Shown here in pieces: positions 44,320-53,835 of a stretch of DNA of 64,000 nucleotides. The notes below the pieces were generated by a model. That model saw only the letters and a program-made list of their open reading frames with translations, searched no databases and was not told the DNA's origin. Origin of the DNA: Falsirhodobacter deserti (GTDB lineage Bacteria; Pseudomonadota; Alphaproteobacteria; Rhodobacterales; Rhodobacteraceae); the NCBI RefSeq assembly GCF_004015795.1, contig NZ_ML137222.1, positions 42,095 to 106,094 of the forward strand, in the 5' to 3' direction. Both the position numbers and the translations under genes were made by a program. How positions within the stretch are numbered: the stretch's first letter is position 1; each line of letters begins with the position of its first letter.

Positions 44320-46176
44320 TCAATGATCTCGGTAGAAATCTGCCAGAACGTCATAAGCCATCTTCTTCTGCCCGGTCTCGGACAGAAGCCCCTTTCGGTT
44401 CCATCCGTTCTGGTACACGGGATGCTCCCGCCGCGGCGACTGGAAGTCCTTTAGGATCCATGGAGACATTCCGCGCAGGTTCGGCAGGCCGCTGGCCATC
44501 GCCAGAGTGCTTTCATAGAAGGCGGCCTGATACTCCTCCGAGAACTTCTTCGACACGCTGGCGTCATGGAAACCCGCCACGGCGTCTGCGCCGAATTCCG
44601 AGAAGAGGAGCGGTTGATCCAGCGGCGTATCCCACTTCATCTTCGCCACATCGTCCAGCGTGTCCTCGCCATACCAGCCGCCATAGAAGTTGACCGCCAG
44701 CACATCAAGCTTGTCCAGAAGTGGGTCGTTGATGCTGAGCGTGGTGCCATTCTCGTCATCCGTGCGCTTGACGAGAAGCGCAGCAGAAATCAGGCGATCC
44801 GGGTCCAGCTCGCGTGCCGTGTCGGCCAGGCTGTTGTGGAAGGCCGTGCGGGCGTCGTCGACCGGTGTCTCGTTCCCCACGCTCCAAATGATGACCGAGG
44901 CGCGGTTGCGGTCGCGATAGATCATCTCGGCCTGCATCGTCTGCGCTTTTCTCAGAACGTCGGGGTTCTCCCAGTCGGCGGTCCAGTAGACGGGAATTTC
45001 GCTCCAGACCAGAAGGCCCATCTCGTCGGCCAGCCGGACGGTTACGTCCGAATGGGGGTAATGCGACAGGCGCACATAGTTGCCGCCCAACCCGTCCTTC
45101 ACCTCGCCCAGCAGGGCGCGCGCCGCCTGTTCGGTGATCCTGCGGGCGGGATTCGTCCCGAACTCCTCCTCGTGCATGGAAATGCCCTTGAGGAAAATTG
45201 GCTCTCCGTTCAGCAGGATGTCCGCGCCGTTCACTTCGACGGTGCGGAACCCGATGCGGTCAACAAGCGTGTCCTCGCCCGCGCGGAATTCGACATCGTA
45301 AAGCTTCGGGGTCTCGGGTGACCAGAGTTCCAGATCTTCCGGCACCGCGACGTCGAAGGTGGCCATGCCGGCATCATCCGTCGTGGCGGTGGCGGTCAGG
45401 TCCAGCTCCGGGATCGACATCTCGACATCCTGGCCTGCCAGTTCGGGGCCGCGCAGATCGATATAACCCTTGATACGCTCCTCGGTCGTCAAGTTTGCGG
45501 TGGCGTCGTCGATGAAGGTTTCGGGAGTATAGACCAGTTCGACAGGGCGCGTGATCCCGCCATAAAGATCCCAGTCGGTGATCGGCGTCGGGATGCTCTG
45601 GGCATCATGTTCGGAATCGACGCCCACGACCAGACGGTTTTCCCCCTCGCGCAGCAGATCAGTGACCTCCAGGCTGAACGGTGTGTATCCGCCTTCGTGG
45701 CGCCCGACCTCTTCACCATTCAGATAGATGTAGGCCTTGTAGTTGACCGCCCCGAAGCGCAGGAACGCCCGCTCTCCTTCCCGCGCCTGCGGGGTGAACT
45801 TGGGTTGGAACCAGACCAGCCCGTTGTAATATCGCAGCTCCGGCTCCACCGCATTCCACGCACCCGGGATGTCCATCTGCGGGCCGCGGTCCATGTCGAA
45901 TTCCAGCAGCGTCGTGCCGCCCTTCGCTTCTTCGGCCTCCACGTCGATGTCGCGGAAACGCTGCATCCGTGATTTCGCCACCCATCCGTTGATGTCGGTC
46001 AGACCGGTACGATAAAGATCAAGACCATAGGTCCAGATCCCGGACAGATCTTCCGACGCCCGCGCATGCGAGGCGGTCAGAACGAACTCCGGTCTCAGAT
46101 CCTGGGCACTTGCAACACTGGCGGTCATGCAAACCATGGCTGCCGCCAATGCCTTCCGCATCCTTGAAAGTTTCAT
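44320..46176 (-). CDS. Secreted glycoside hydrolase family 2 (beta-glucuronidase/galactosidase type)
   Basis: 618 residues from ATG 46176 (GGGAGGAG upstream), not from the earlier in-frame ATG. A signal peptide (ALAAAMVCMTASVASAQ) leads to a GH2 architecture: sugar-binding domain, immunoglobulin-like domain and TIM barrel with the acid/base Glu ~434 (SVGNETPV) and nucleophile Glu ~525 (LFSEFGAD). It removes beta-linked sugars from oligosaccharides in the periplasm or outside. With a GH115 alpha-glucuronidase nearby, beta-glucuronidase or beta-galactosidase activity is likely. Two ATTTCAT repeats 22 bases apart (46242, 46264) lie upstream. Confidence 0.9.
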   Translation of the reverse strand: MKLSRMRKALAAAMVCMTASVASAQDLRPEFVLTASHARASEDLSGIWTYGLDLYRTGLTDINGWVAKSRMQRFRDIDVEAEEAKGGTTLLEFDMDRGPQMDIPGAWNAVEPELRYYNGLVWFQPKFTPQAREGERAFLRFGAVNYKAYIYLNGEEVGRHEGGYTPFSLEVTDLLREGENRLVVGVDSEHDAQSIPTPITDWDLYGGITRPVELVYTPETFIDDATANLTTEERIKGYIDLRGPELAGQDVEMSIPELDLTATATTDDAGMATFDVAVPEDLELWSPETPKLYDVEFRAGEDTLVDRIGFRTVEVNGADILLNGEPIFLKGISMHEEEFGTNPARRITEQAARALLGEVKDGLGGNYVRLSHYPHSDVTVRLADEMGLLVWSEIPVYWTADWENPDVLRKAQTMQAEMIYRDRNRASVIIWSVGNETPVDDARTAFHNSLADTARELDPDRLISAALLVKRTDDENGTTLSINDPLLDKLDVLAVNFYGGWYGEDTLDDVAKMKWDTPLDQPLLFSEFGADAVAGFHDASVSKKFSEEYQAAFYESTLAMASGLPNLRGMSPWILKDFQSPRREHPVYQNGWNRKGLLSETGQKKMAYDVLADFYRDH

Positions 46177-46388
46177 GCGAGACTCCTCCCTAAGTCGCGA
46201 CATCCGCTCACGCGCTCCAACCCTTACGAAAACGGAATGTGATTTCATAAAACACAGTATATCATTTCATTGCAACCCAAAGGCGATTGGCTGATGGCGA
46301 GTGGCATCCGCATTTTGCCGTCGCAAACCCCTCCTGTCGTTATTGGCCACGAAAAGCTTCGCCCAGACTGATGTGCAATTTCATAGAG

Positions 46389-47291
46389 TTAGCACCACTC
46401 AAGATCAGCCGGAGTGGGAACGCCTTGGCTGCCAAACCCGGGAGCCGAAAGTGAAGCTTTCACGCTGCCCCTACCTTGCTGGTGACGCTCAGATCCTGCC
46501 GGAGTGTTCAGATACGACCTTAATGCTTCGTCTTGCTTGGCGGCCAGACTGTCCATGCGGACTCCGCACGCGGCCAGACATTCTGTCATGGGTGCACCGA
46601 GGAGGGTGCCATAGATATCAAGATCGGTACCGTCAGCCGGGGCGCGGGATGAACTGGAAATGGGAAGAACATCCAGCGCATGTTCATTCTCATGGCCACC
46701 GGCCCACAGCTCTACCGCATTGTGCTGCACCACGGCCTCCCTCTGAGGAGCAAGTCCGTTCGGATGTCGAGCAAGGGCCTTCAGCATCAGCATAGAGGAT
46801 GCCCGCGTTGCCATCCTTGGTTGATGCACGCCCGCAACGACATCCAGGGCTCTGGCTCCGCTGGCCGTGATGCCACTGATGTTGAGCTGCATGCCCCGCG
46901 AGAAATTAAGCCCATGAAAAAGAAGAAGCGCATCCAGCACAGCTGCATCGAAAATCCGGCATCCGAGGGATATCCAAAGCGCGGGGCGATTTTCATGAAA
47001 CCGACCCGACATCAACGAGCGGGTCCGATCCACGTGATGTCCGAATGCCGTATCGCGGTGCTTGAAGGAAACGTAAGCCTCTGCCACTCGGGCGAGAGGG
47101 TGGATCGAGGTATTGCCGAGGCATGGATCGGGTTGCGAACGCAGATGGCCGCAGCCGCGGCCAGTGGCAATCCCGCCTCCCTCCATCTCGATGTTCACGA
47201 AGGCATAGGCGGCCGGCCCTGCTGAAGTGCCGCTGGTGGAAGGACGTATCGCCGCGCCGGCTTCGACTATGCGAAATTTCGGTGCTGTCAT
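46389..47291 (-). CDS. ORF with enolase-superfamily-like N-terminal half, probably decayed
   Basis: 300 residues open from ATG 47291, divergent from the LysR gene. The start (TAPKFRIVEAGAAIR) and the segment CRIFDAAVLDALLLFHGLNF with LNISGI resemble mandelate-racemase/muconate-cycloisomerase-like proteins of the long type, but conserved stretches between them are lost. The C-terminal half shows no metal or catalytic motifs I can place. It may be a pseudogene that stayed open by chance, or a diverged protein. Context (next to LysR, GH2 and GH115) fits a former sugar-acid enzyme. Confidence 0.35.
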   Translation of the reverse strand: MTAPKFRIVEAGAAIRPSTSGTSAGPAAYAFVNIEMEGGGIATGRGCGHLRSQPDPCLGNTSIHPLARVAEAYVSFKHRDTAFGHHVDRTRSLMSGRFHENRPALWISLGCRIFDAAVLDALLLFHGLNFSRGMQLNISGITASGARALDVVAGVHQPRMATRASSMLMLKALARHPNGLAPQREAVVQHNAVELWAGGHENEHALDVLPISSSSRAPADGTDLDIYGTLLGAPMTECLAACGVRMDSLAAKQDEALRSYLNTPAGSERHQQGRGSVKASLSAPGFGSQGVPTPADLEWC

Positions 47292-47410
47292 TTCCCTCTC
47301 CTGCCTGCCCCATAGATGTCATCAACAGCAGGCCCTCGATCGTCGCACTGCCGGTGAAAATGAAGCTACCATTCGCTTGGTCATCGGAAAAATACGATTT
47401 AAGCAAGTAT

Positions 47411-47429
47411 CCATAGATCAAATCTATGG
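47411..47429. promoter_or_regulatory. LysR box between the LysR gene and the divergent ORF
   Basis: CCATAGATCAAATCTATGG is a perfect dyad with seven-base arms and contains the T-N11-A pattern of LysR-type binding sites. It lies ten bases before the lysR ATG and overlaps its ribosome binding site, so the regulator likely represses itself. Confidence 0.65.
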
Positions 47430-47438
47430 AGGGGACTC

Positions 47439-48365
47439 ATGGACAAAGTGCTGGTCCAGTTTTTGGCGATCGCGGACGAAGGCACGTTCAGCGGAGCGGC
47501 GGCCTCGCTGAACGTCACGCAACCGACCCTGACCTTCAACATCAAGAAGCTTGAGCAGCAGTTCGGCGTGGACTTGTTCGAGCGATCTTCCCGCGGGGTG
47601 ACGCTGACGGATTACGGGAGGACCCTGTATCAGAACGTTACCGTCATGCACCGACTTTACCGCAATGCCGTCGACTCCATCGAGCGGCAGCGGATTCACC
47701 GCGAAGAGGGGCTCAGCATCGGAACCGGCTATTCCTGGTGGGCGCTCTTCCTGAAGGATCTAGTTGCGGATTACAGCCGTCGATCCGTGACCGGCCCCGT
47801 GAACGTCAGCGTGGGAAACGCATTGCGCTGCATGGACCAGTTGTTGGCCGGCGACATTTCGATGTTCATCGGCCATCGGATCGAAAACCTGGTGCAAAGC
47901 GTTCAGCCGGACTTTCTTCAGGTGGGCCTCGTTCGTGACGGGCATTTTGTGCGTCAGGACCATCCGCTGCTGGAGCGCCCCCGAACCCAGGCAGAGGTTC
48001 TGGAATACCCCTCAACGCTTGCCTTTCCCCCGGAGGCGCGCCAGCAACGTCTTCTGCTTGATCATCCGCAAGGACATGCGGACGCCCGCCAGCCCGAATA
48101 TGCTGGTCGTGCGTTCACTTCGAATTCCCTGGAAGCGTGTCTGGACTATGTACGCACCACAAATGCGGTGCTGGCCCATACGGATCTCATGGCACCTGAA
48201 TTCGCACGCAAGGGCATCCGCATGGTTCCCATGCGCCCGGGAGAAGAACCGGCTTGGCGCCCTGTGGGCATCTATATCCTGCCAGAAAGGCGTGAGGACA
48301 AACACGTTGCGCGACTGCTGGACGTCATCCTCCAGAAGACGCGCGAGGTTGTGCAGAACACCTAG
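47439..48365 (+). CDS. LysR-family transcriptional regulator
   Basis: 308 residues. The N-terminal winged helix-turn-helix (GTFSGAAASLNVTQPTLTFN, LEQQFGVDLFERSSRGVTLT) precedes a co-inducer domain of the periplasmic-binding-protein fold. GGAGGGG lies before ATG 47439. It is divergent from the enolase-like ORF, with a palindromic LysR box between, and its stop overlaps the convergent GH115 gene by 4 bases. It probably controls the divergent gene and itself; the inducer is likely a sugar acid, by context. Confidence 0.92.
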   Translation: MDKVLVQFLAIADEGTFSGAAASLNVTQPTLTFNIKKLEQQFGVDLFERSSRGVTLTDYGRTLYQNVTVMHRLYRNAVDSIERQRIHREEGLSIGTGYSWWALFLKDLVADYSRRSVTGPVNVSVGNALRCMDQLLAGDISMFIGHRIENLVQSVQPDFLQVGLVRDGHFVRQDHPLLERPRTQAEVLEYPSTLAFPPEARQQRLLLDHPQGHADARQPEYAGRAFTSNSLEACLDYVRTTNAVLAHTDLMAPEFARKGIRMVPMRPGEEPAWRPVGIYILPERREDKHVARLLDVILQKTREVVQNT

Positions 48366-50467
48366 ATCCCGAAATGCGCCCCCAGCCTTCGGGCAAGATC
48401 GTCGTCCGTAGGCGGGTTGCGGTGGGTATTCTCAAGATAGATCTTCTTCTCGCTGTCCGGCATCAGATACTCCTTGTGCCAGAGGAAATAGTCCGGATTG
48501 TCGCCAAACATCCGATAGAACATCCTCAGCGCCTGAACGGTGTAGATCGTGATCCTGACATTGGTCAGCCAGTCCGCGCGGAAGAAGTTCTTCCATTTCC
48601 CGTGCTCGCTGGCCGTCATGGCCGCCAGACTCTGCTCATAGGCCCACAATGCGCGGGAAGCCCATACAAACGCCTGTGGATGCTTTCCATCCAGAAACGA
48701 CGTGATGCTACGGCACAGACAGGTCAATCCCTCCGCGCCCGTCCGGTGAAAGCGCGTCTGGAAAGAAAGAAGATCCCGAAAGAAGCGTGCCTGCTCCCCG
48801 GGCAGCAGGGATTCAACCTCCTCGCAGACCCGTTCCAGTGCCGCATAGCGTTCCGCAGCGGGCGCAGCCAAGGCCTCGAACCATGTAACCTGCTTGCGGA
48901 AAGGGACGTCGCCGGTCGCCCAAAGCAGATCATTTGCCGATCGGCCGGTTTCGCCGCGCATGACATGACCGACAAGCGATCGGGCGGGGTGATGATAGAA
49001 TTCATCTCCCGCCCGGTCATCCTTGAAGGGGCCATAGGCGATGGCCGCATCAATATGCCGGCGCAGAGAGGCGGCCACTTCCTTCGGGGCGGCAGGAAAA
49101 TGATTGCTCGCGAAATCAATCGGCGCCGTCTCGGCATCGGCCTCCTCGCCCCGCCAAAGCCGTGCGATGATTTCGAGGGTATAGATGTGGGGGCGTATGT
49201 TGCCACAGTTCACCAGAAGGATATCATCCGCACCCGCATCGAAGGCAGCCTGCAGTTCATCGACAAGAAGCCCTGTGGCCACGGGCAGCATCGTCAGGTG
49301 GCTGGACGCCTGAAGATCATGGAACGTCGCGTGATAGTAGATGCCGTGCGGTCCGTCCTCCTCCGGCCCCGGCAGCGAGGGAACGCGCAAGCTGTGATTG
49401 TGCTGGCGGCGCGAGACCATACGGCCATAGCCGTTGTCGGACCAGATCTTCGCAACACCGGGCGGGAATTCGATGTGCCCGGCGCGGTACAGTTCCGCGA
49501 TTTCGCCATATACATAGGTCAGGCAAGGCGCTCCGGGGATCATGGCCTGAAGCATCTCATGCTGCCGACGGATGACGCGACTGATCAATTCTCCCTGCCG
49601 CTCCGGCGTGTCATAAGCCGGATCCTGTTCCCAGAACGGGCAATCCCCCTGCCCCCGGAACCCCAAGGTCCAGACGATCTTGTCGTCCCTCTGACGCTCG
49701 ATGGCTTCTTGCCAAAGCGCCTCGAACATCGGTCCGTTGCAATCGAAACTTGCCTCCGCCTCGGGATGGGCCCGGAAGAACATCTCGGAGCCGAGAGGTT
49801 CGGCGTGGTGGTGCGTCAGATACAGGCCCATGTCGGCCGCAACGCGCGTCTGCACACCGTTCCGGGGAAGATCCGTGCCAGGTATCACAAGATTCCCGCC
49901 AAGACGGAGCAACGTTTCAAAGACCGGTTCCCACACCTCCGCGGGGGGAGGATACTTGTCGGTCCAGCCAATGAGGCAGACTTCGTCATTCACGAACCAG
50001 CCCCGGAAGGGAACGCGGTGGGGGGAGGATACATAGTCCGCCGGCTCGATCCTGATCCGATCTTGCCGGCCCGGCTCGATTCCCGTCCAGAACCAGAACG
50101 GATCGAACCCCAGCACCGTCCGGGACAAGTGTAGCAGCCCATAGATGATGCCAAGATCGTCCTTGCCGGTCAGCACCAGCGTGCCGTCAACGAAGGTGAC
50201 GGAAAAGGTTTCCGGCGCCTCGAGAAGGTCGCTGTCGTCGTATCGTACAAGAATCTGCGCGGTGTCGGATGCGCCGATGGTCAATGCGCTGCCGAAAACC
50301 TTGAGGAAATCCCGCGCGAACATCCCAAGCGCGCCTTGCACCGGCTTTGGCAATCCTTGGGGCGCGGAGAGGACCGTATGGCGGTCAAGGGTGAATGGTT
50401 CTGCTTTGAAATCGGCGTGGTTCAGCGTCATGTCTGCCACCTCATGTCCTTCGGAAGCCATCATCAT
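48362..50467 (-). CDS. Glycoside hydrolase family 115 (alpha-glucuronidase type)
   Basis: 701 residues with the GH115 core: GIIYGLLHLSRTVLGFDPFW, VPFRGWFVNDEV, IVWTLGFRGQGDCPFW, then a long helical C-terminal part. The family releases 4-O-methyl-glucuronic acid from xylan and related glycans. There is no signal peptide, so the enzyme acts in the cytoplasm on imported oligosaccharides. Its ATG cluster overlaps the gntR stop (ATGA); an internal ATG at 50431, behind GAGGT, may be the true start. It belongs with the divergent sugar ABC transporter. Family known; linkage specificity inferred. Confidence 0.85.
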   Translation of the reverse strand: MMMASEGHEVADMTLNHADFKAEPFTLDRHTVLSAPQGLPKPVQGALGMFARDFLKVFGSALTIGASDTAQILVRYDDSDLLEAPETFSVTFVDGTLVLTGKDDLGIIYGLLHLSRTVLGFDPFWFWTGIEPGRQDRIRIEPADYVSSPHRVPFRGWFVNDEVCLIGWTDKYPPPAEVWEPVFETLLRLGGNLVIPGTDLPRNGVQTRVAADMGLYLTHHHAEPLGSEMFFRAHPEAEASFDCNGPMFEALWQEAIERQRDDKIVWTLGFRGQGDCPFWEQDPAYDTPERQGELISRVIRRQHEMLQAMIPGAPCLTYVYGEIAELYRAGHIEFPPGVAKIWSDNGYGRMVSRRQHNHSLRVPSLPGPEEDGPHGIYYHATFHDLQASSHLTMLPVATGLLVDELQAAFDAGADDILLVNCGNIRPHIYTLEIIARLWRGEEADAETAPIDFASNHFPAAPKEVAASLRRHIDAAIAYGPFKDDRAGDEFYHHPARSLVGHVMRGETGRSANDLLWATGDVPFRKQVTWFEALAAPAAERYAALERVCEEVESLLPGEQARFFRDLLSFQTRFHRTGAEGLTCLCRSITSFLDGKHPQAFVWASRALWAYEQSLAAMTASEHGKWKNFFRADWLTNVRITIYTVQALRMFYRMFGDNPDYFLWHKEYLMPDSEKKIYLENTHRNPPTDDDLARRLGAHFGI

Positions 50468-51300
50468 CGATGCGCGGCATCTTTGGCCGGCATCGTGGTC
50501 GGACCGAAATCAGATGCGGCGCGGTGCGGGGCCAGTTCCGCTTCCCGAGGGTCATCGTGAAGGGGTTCCGCGCCATCCGGCTGGTCACCGAAATGGACGA
50601 GGGTCTCGATCTCCTTGCGCAGATGCGCGACATGACGATCGGCAACCTTGCAAGCCGTCGCCGGTTGCGCCATCTCCAGCGCCGCCAACAGCGCGTGGTG
50701 GTCGCCAATCCACAAAGGACGCAGCGCCGGCCCGTAAAGCCGGTCCTTCAGACTTTCAAGGATCGGGGAGGCGGCCCAGGCGTCCTGCAGGGCTTCCTCC
50801 ATCCTCAGAAGGATGGCGTTCCCCGTCATCCGCGCCAGCGAAATCTGCGCACCGCGCATCGTTTCGGCGAAAGGCGCGGCCTCTTGCGTCGCCATTCGGG
50901 CCAGGTCCTCGCGCAGCATGTCAAGTCCGAAGGCTTGCGTTTGCTCGGCTGCAAGGCGCGCGATGCCGGATTCCAGCGCACGCCGCGCCTCCAGAAGCTG
51001 AAGAACGTCCTCATGACTCTCAGGACGGTGCAGACCCTTGTCCTCCTCCGCCGGTCTTGGCAGCACGGTCATGCCGGCCCTGCCCCTCACGGCAACATGG
51101 CCCATGACCTCCAGGGCGATCACCGCCTCGCGGATCACCGGTCGGCTCACCTCAAGCTGTTCGGCAAGCTCCCGCTCTGACGGGATGCGCCAATCGGGGT
51201 CGTCACGGTGTTCGTCGATCATACCCATGAGGCGCCGTGCCACGATCTGGTAGAGCCGCTGCTCTCCCTCAAACGCGAGATGTCTGCCGGATATCTTCAC
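50464..51300 (-). CDS. GntR/FadR-family regulator of the glucuronoside locus
   Basis: 278 residues from a GTG at 51300 with AGGA upstream (a longer frame reaches 51378). The winged helix-turn-helix (RIPSERELAEQLEVSRPVIR) is followed by an FCD domain (LLEARRALESGIARLAAEQ, WIGDHHALLAALE). It overlaps the GH115 gene by 3-4 bases and is divergent from the ABC transporter operon. A CTGGTATTACCAG palindrome lies in between. It probably represses both units until an aldobiouronic acid or glucuronate is present (inference). Confidence 0.92.
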   Translation of the reverse strand: MKISGRHLAFEGEQRLYQIVARRLMGMIDEHRDDPDWRIPSERELAEQLEVSRPVIREAVIALEVMGHVAVRGRAGMTVLPRPAEEDKGLHRPESHEDVLQLLEARRALESGIARLAAEQTQAFGLDMLREDLARMATQEAAPFAETMRGAQISLARMTGNAILLRMEEALQDAWAASPILESLKDRLYGPALRPLWIGDHHALLAALEMAQPATACKVADRHVAHLRKEIETLVHFGDQPDGAEPLHDDPREAELAPHRAASDFGPTTMPAKDAAHR

Positions 51301-51384
51301 CGCTTCATCCTTTCGTTGCCGAAGCACGCGCATTTCGAAGTCATCTCTCCGGTTGCGGGCCTTCCAAGTGCGCTGCACCTGTTA

Positions 51385-51397
51385 CTGGTATTACCAG
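51385..51397. promoter_or_regulatory. GntR-type operator in the divergent region
   Basis: CTGGTATTACCAG is a perfect palindrome with a GT-N3-AC core. A weaker relative, CTGGCCTTACCACTG, lies at 51470-51484, just after a TTGACA (51461-51466) that could be the -35 box of the transporter promoter; binding there would block RNA polymerase. Confidence 0.65.
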
Positions 51398-51460
51398 ATT
51401 CGAAGTTCGTCAACGAATACTCTCCCGATCAGGCAAATCAGGGTTGTATTAAGTTACTTA

Positions 51461-51492
51461 TTGACACGTCTGGCCTTACCACTGCTTATGAG
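51461..51492 (+). promoter_or_regulatory. Possible promoter of the sugar ABC operon
   Basis: TTGACA at 51461-51466 is a perfect -35 box; a -10 of the TATGAG type near 51487-51492 is weak and widely spaced. The second GntR-like half-palindrome lies between them, 33 bases before the binding-protein start. Confidence 0.4.
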
Positions 51493-51524
51493 GGATGACT
51501 GTAATCGCAACTTGGGAGGGTTCG

Positions 51525-52796
51525 ATGAAACAGATCTGGAGAACGACAGGGGGAGCTGTCGTGCTTGCAGCTGGCGCAACGGGTGCCTTTGGGGGCGAAA
51601 TCACCGTTTATTGTCAGGACATCGCTGTCGGCTGCGCGGCCCTTGGGCCTGTTGTCGAAAGCTTTGAGGCAGCGAACCCCGGCGACAAGGTGATTCTGGA
51701 GACGGTGAACTACCAGACAATCCTGGAAAGCCTGCCGATCCAGCTTGAATCCGGCAGCGGACCGGACGCAGCCATCATCACCGACATGAGTGGACTGACC
51801 CGCTATTACCTTGATCTCAGCCCTTATGCCGAGGACGCGGCGGCCCTGCGTGCCGACTACGAGCCTCTTCTGGCGTGGCTGCGGGGCAAGGACCCGGACA
51901 GTGCCGCCATCAACGGCATTCCGCTGTCGATGACCGTCAACGGGGCCTATGTGAACGCCACCCTGTTCGAGCAGGCGGAGGTCGATATGCCCGCCGAGGG
52001 CGCAAGCTGGGAGGACTGGGCCGCCGCAACACGCAAGGTAGCAGACGCGACCGGCGTGCCCTTCCCGATGGAGTTCGACCGGTCCGGCCACCGCTTCGCC
52101 AGCCTTGCGATCAGCTATGGTGCGCAGCTTGTCGACGCTGATGGTCGTCCTGTTGTCGATGAGGGCCTGAAGGCCGCGATCGAGCAGTTCGTGCAATGGC
52201 ATGAAGACGGGACCATGCCGATGGACCTATGGGGCGCGGTTGGCGGGTCGGCCCATCGCGAACTGTTCTCCGATTTCGTGAACGCCGAGACGGTCTTTTA
52301 TTTCGGCGGCTCCTGGACCATTGGCCAGATGGACGCGGAGGTGGATGACCTGTTCGACTGGCGCGTTGTGCCCACCCCTTGCGGTCCGTCCTCTTGCACG
52401 GCGATGCCGGGGGGCAGTGCACTTGCGGGTTTCAACACCTCGGACAACCCCGAGCTTACTGGAAGATTCCTGACCTATCTGGCCCAGCCCGAGCAGATCG
52501 CGAAGATCGACATTCATGCAAAGGAATTGCCGACGTCGCAAACGCTGATCCAGCAGGGGCTGGACTATCCTGATGCCTCGGAAAAGACGCAGGAGGCACT
52601 GGATGTCTTTCTCGCACAGGTTCCGAAGATGGCAGACACGGCCTATCGATTTCAGGGCTGGAGCTATCAGCGCGCCATGATGAACGCGATGACGACGCGG
52701 ATCAGCCAAGTGCTCAACGACGAACTGGACGTCGAGGATGCGCTGATGCGCATCAAGCAGGATGTCGAGACCGCCATTCAGGCCGCCGAGGGCTAA
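51525..52796 (+). CDS. Sugar ABC transporter substrate-binding protein (family 1)
   Basis: 423 residues from ATG 51525 (GGGAGGG upstream). A signal peptide (TTGGAVVLAAGATGAFGG) leads to a MalE/UgpB-type body (VVESFEAANPGDKVILETVN, FYFGGSWTIGQMD). It captures an oligosaccharide in the periplasm for the two permeases encoded next. First gene of a four-gene operon, divergent from the GntR-GH115 unit, which suggests a glucuronic-acid-containing oligosaccharide as cargo. Confidence 0.93.
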   Translation: MKQIWRTTGGAVVLAAGATGAFGGEITVYCQDIAVGCAALGPVVESFEAANPGDKVILETVNYQTILESLPIQLESGSGPDAAIITDMSGLTRYYLDLSPYAEDAAALRADYEPLLAWLRGKDPDSAAINGIPLSMTVNGAYVNATLFEQAEVDMPAEGASWEDWAAATRKVADATGVPFPMEFDRSGHRFASLAISYGAQLVDADGRPVVDEGLKAAIEQFVQWHEDGTMPMDLWGAVGGSAHRELFSDFVNAETVFYFGGSWTIGQMDAEVDDLFDWRVVPTPCGPSSCTAMPGGSALAGFNTSDNPELTGRFLTYLAQPEQIAKIDIHAKELPTSQTLIQQGLDYPDASEKTQEALDVFLAQVPKMADTAYRFQGWSYQRAMMNAMTTRISQVLNDELDVEDALMRIKQDVETAIQAAEG

Positions 52797-52830
52797 GGCG
52801 CTTCGCGCCGACCACCACTGGAAGGAGAAG

Positions 52831-53835
52831 ATGGACATGCCCGCGCGATTGGACGTGGCCGAGATCGGCCACCAGATCATCACCTTACCCGCACGCGCGA
52901 TGGAGCCGTTGATGGCTGGCCTTCAGCGGCTGGTGGGCATCAAGCGAATGCCGTGGGTCTTCCTGCTGCCTAACCTCGTGGCCGTGCTGCTGTTCTGCCT
53001 GCTGCCCGTCTTCATAAACATCGTGTTTTCGCTGACAGGCAGCGACCGGCTTTACCCTGCCGAGCGGCCTTTTGTAGGCACTGCGAACTACGATATCCTG
53101 CTTGCATGCCAGAACTATCTGGACCCCGCATCCTGCAAGGCCGACCTGTTCTGGCGCGCGGTTCAGAACTCCATGATCTTCGTGCCGATCCAAGTCGTGG
53201 GCATGGTTACAGTTTCCACGATCGCAGCGCTCTGCCTCAACCGGTCGCTGCCGGGCCGCGGTTTCTTTCGGGGGGTATTCTTCTTTCCCGTGATGCTGTC
53301 ACCCGTGGTCGTCGCATATACGTGGCAATGGATCCTGCAACGGAATGGTGCCCTGAACGGGATCCTTTCATGGGCGGGGCTGCCAGGCTCCAACTGGCTG
53401 GCCGATCCGCAGTCGGCGTTCTTCTGGGCCATATTCGTAACGATCTGGGCGCATATGGGGTTTTACACGGTCATCATCCTGGCCGGTCTGCAAGCCATCC
53501 CGAAAGATGTCTACGAAGCGGCAAAGATGGATTCCGCCTCGAACTGGCGGACTTTCACCGCGATCACGCTGCCCCTTCTGAAGCCGATCATGTTGGTCGT
53601 GTTCGTCCTGTGCATCATCCGGTCGGTGCAGACCTTCGACGAACTGTACGTGCTGACGGGTGGCGGTCCGGGATCTGCGACCATGCTGATCGTGCAATAC
53701 ATCTACGAGGTGGGTTTTGCTGTCCAACCCCGCAACTTCGGACTTGCGGCGTCGGCATCGCTGTTGCTCGGCCTCGTGCTCATCCTCTTCACGGCGGTCC
53801 AGATGCTGCTTTCAAGGAAGTCGAACAATGGCTGA
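52831..53835 (+). CDS. Sugar ABC transporter permease (MalF/UgpA type)
   Basis: 334 residues; ATG 52831 or, better spaced from GGAG, ATG 52837. Six membrane helices and the permease EAA loop (YEAAKMDSASNWRTFTAITL) contact the ATPase. It pairs with the next permease, whose start it overlaps by 8 bases. Intact, standard length. Confidence 0.93.
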   Translation: MDMPARLDVAEIGHQIITLPARAMEPLMAGLQRLVGIKRMPWVFLLPNLVAVLLFCLLPVFINIVFSLTGSDRLYPAERPFVGTANYDILLACQNYLDPASCKADLFWRAVQNSMIFVPIQVVGMVTVSTIAALCLNRSLPGRGFFRGVFFFPVMLSPVVVAYTWQWILQRNGALNGILSWAGLPGSNWLADPQSAFFWAIFVTIWAHMGFYTVIILAGLQAIPKDVYEAAKMDSASNWRTFTAITLPLLKPIMLVVFVLCIIRSVQTFDELYVLTGGGPGSATMLIVQYIYEVGFAVQPRNFGLAASASLLLGLVLILFTAVQMLLSRKSNNG

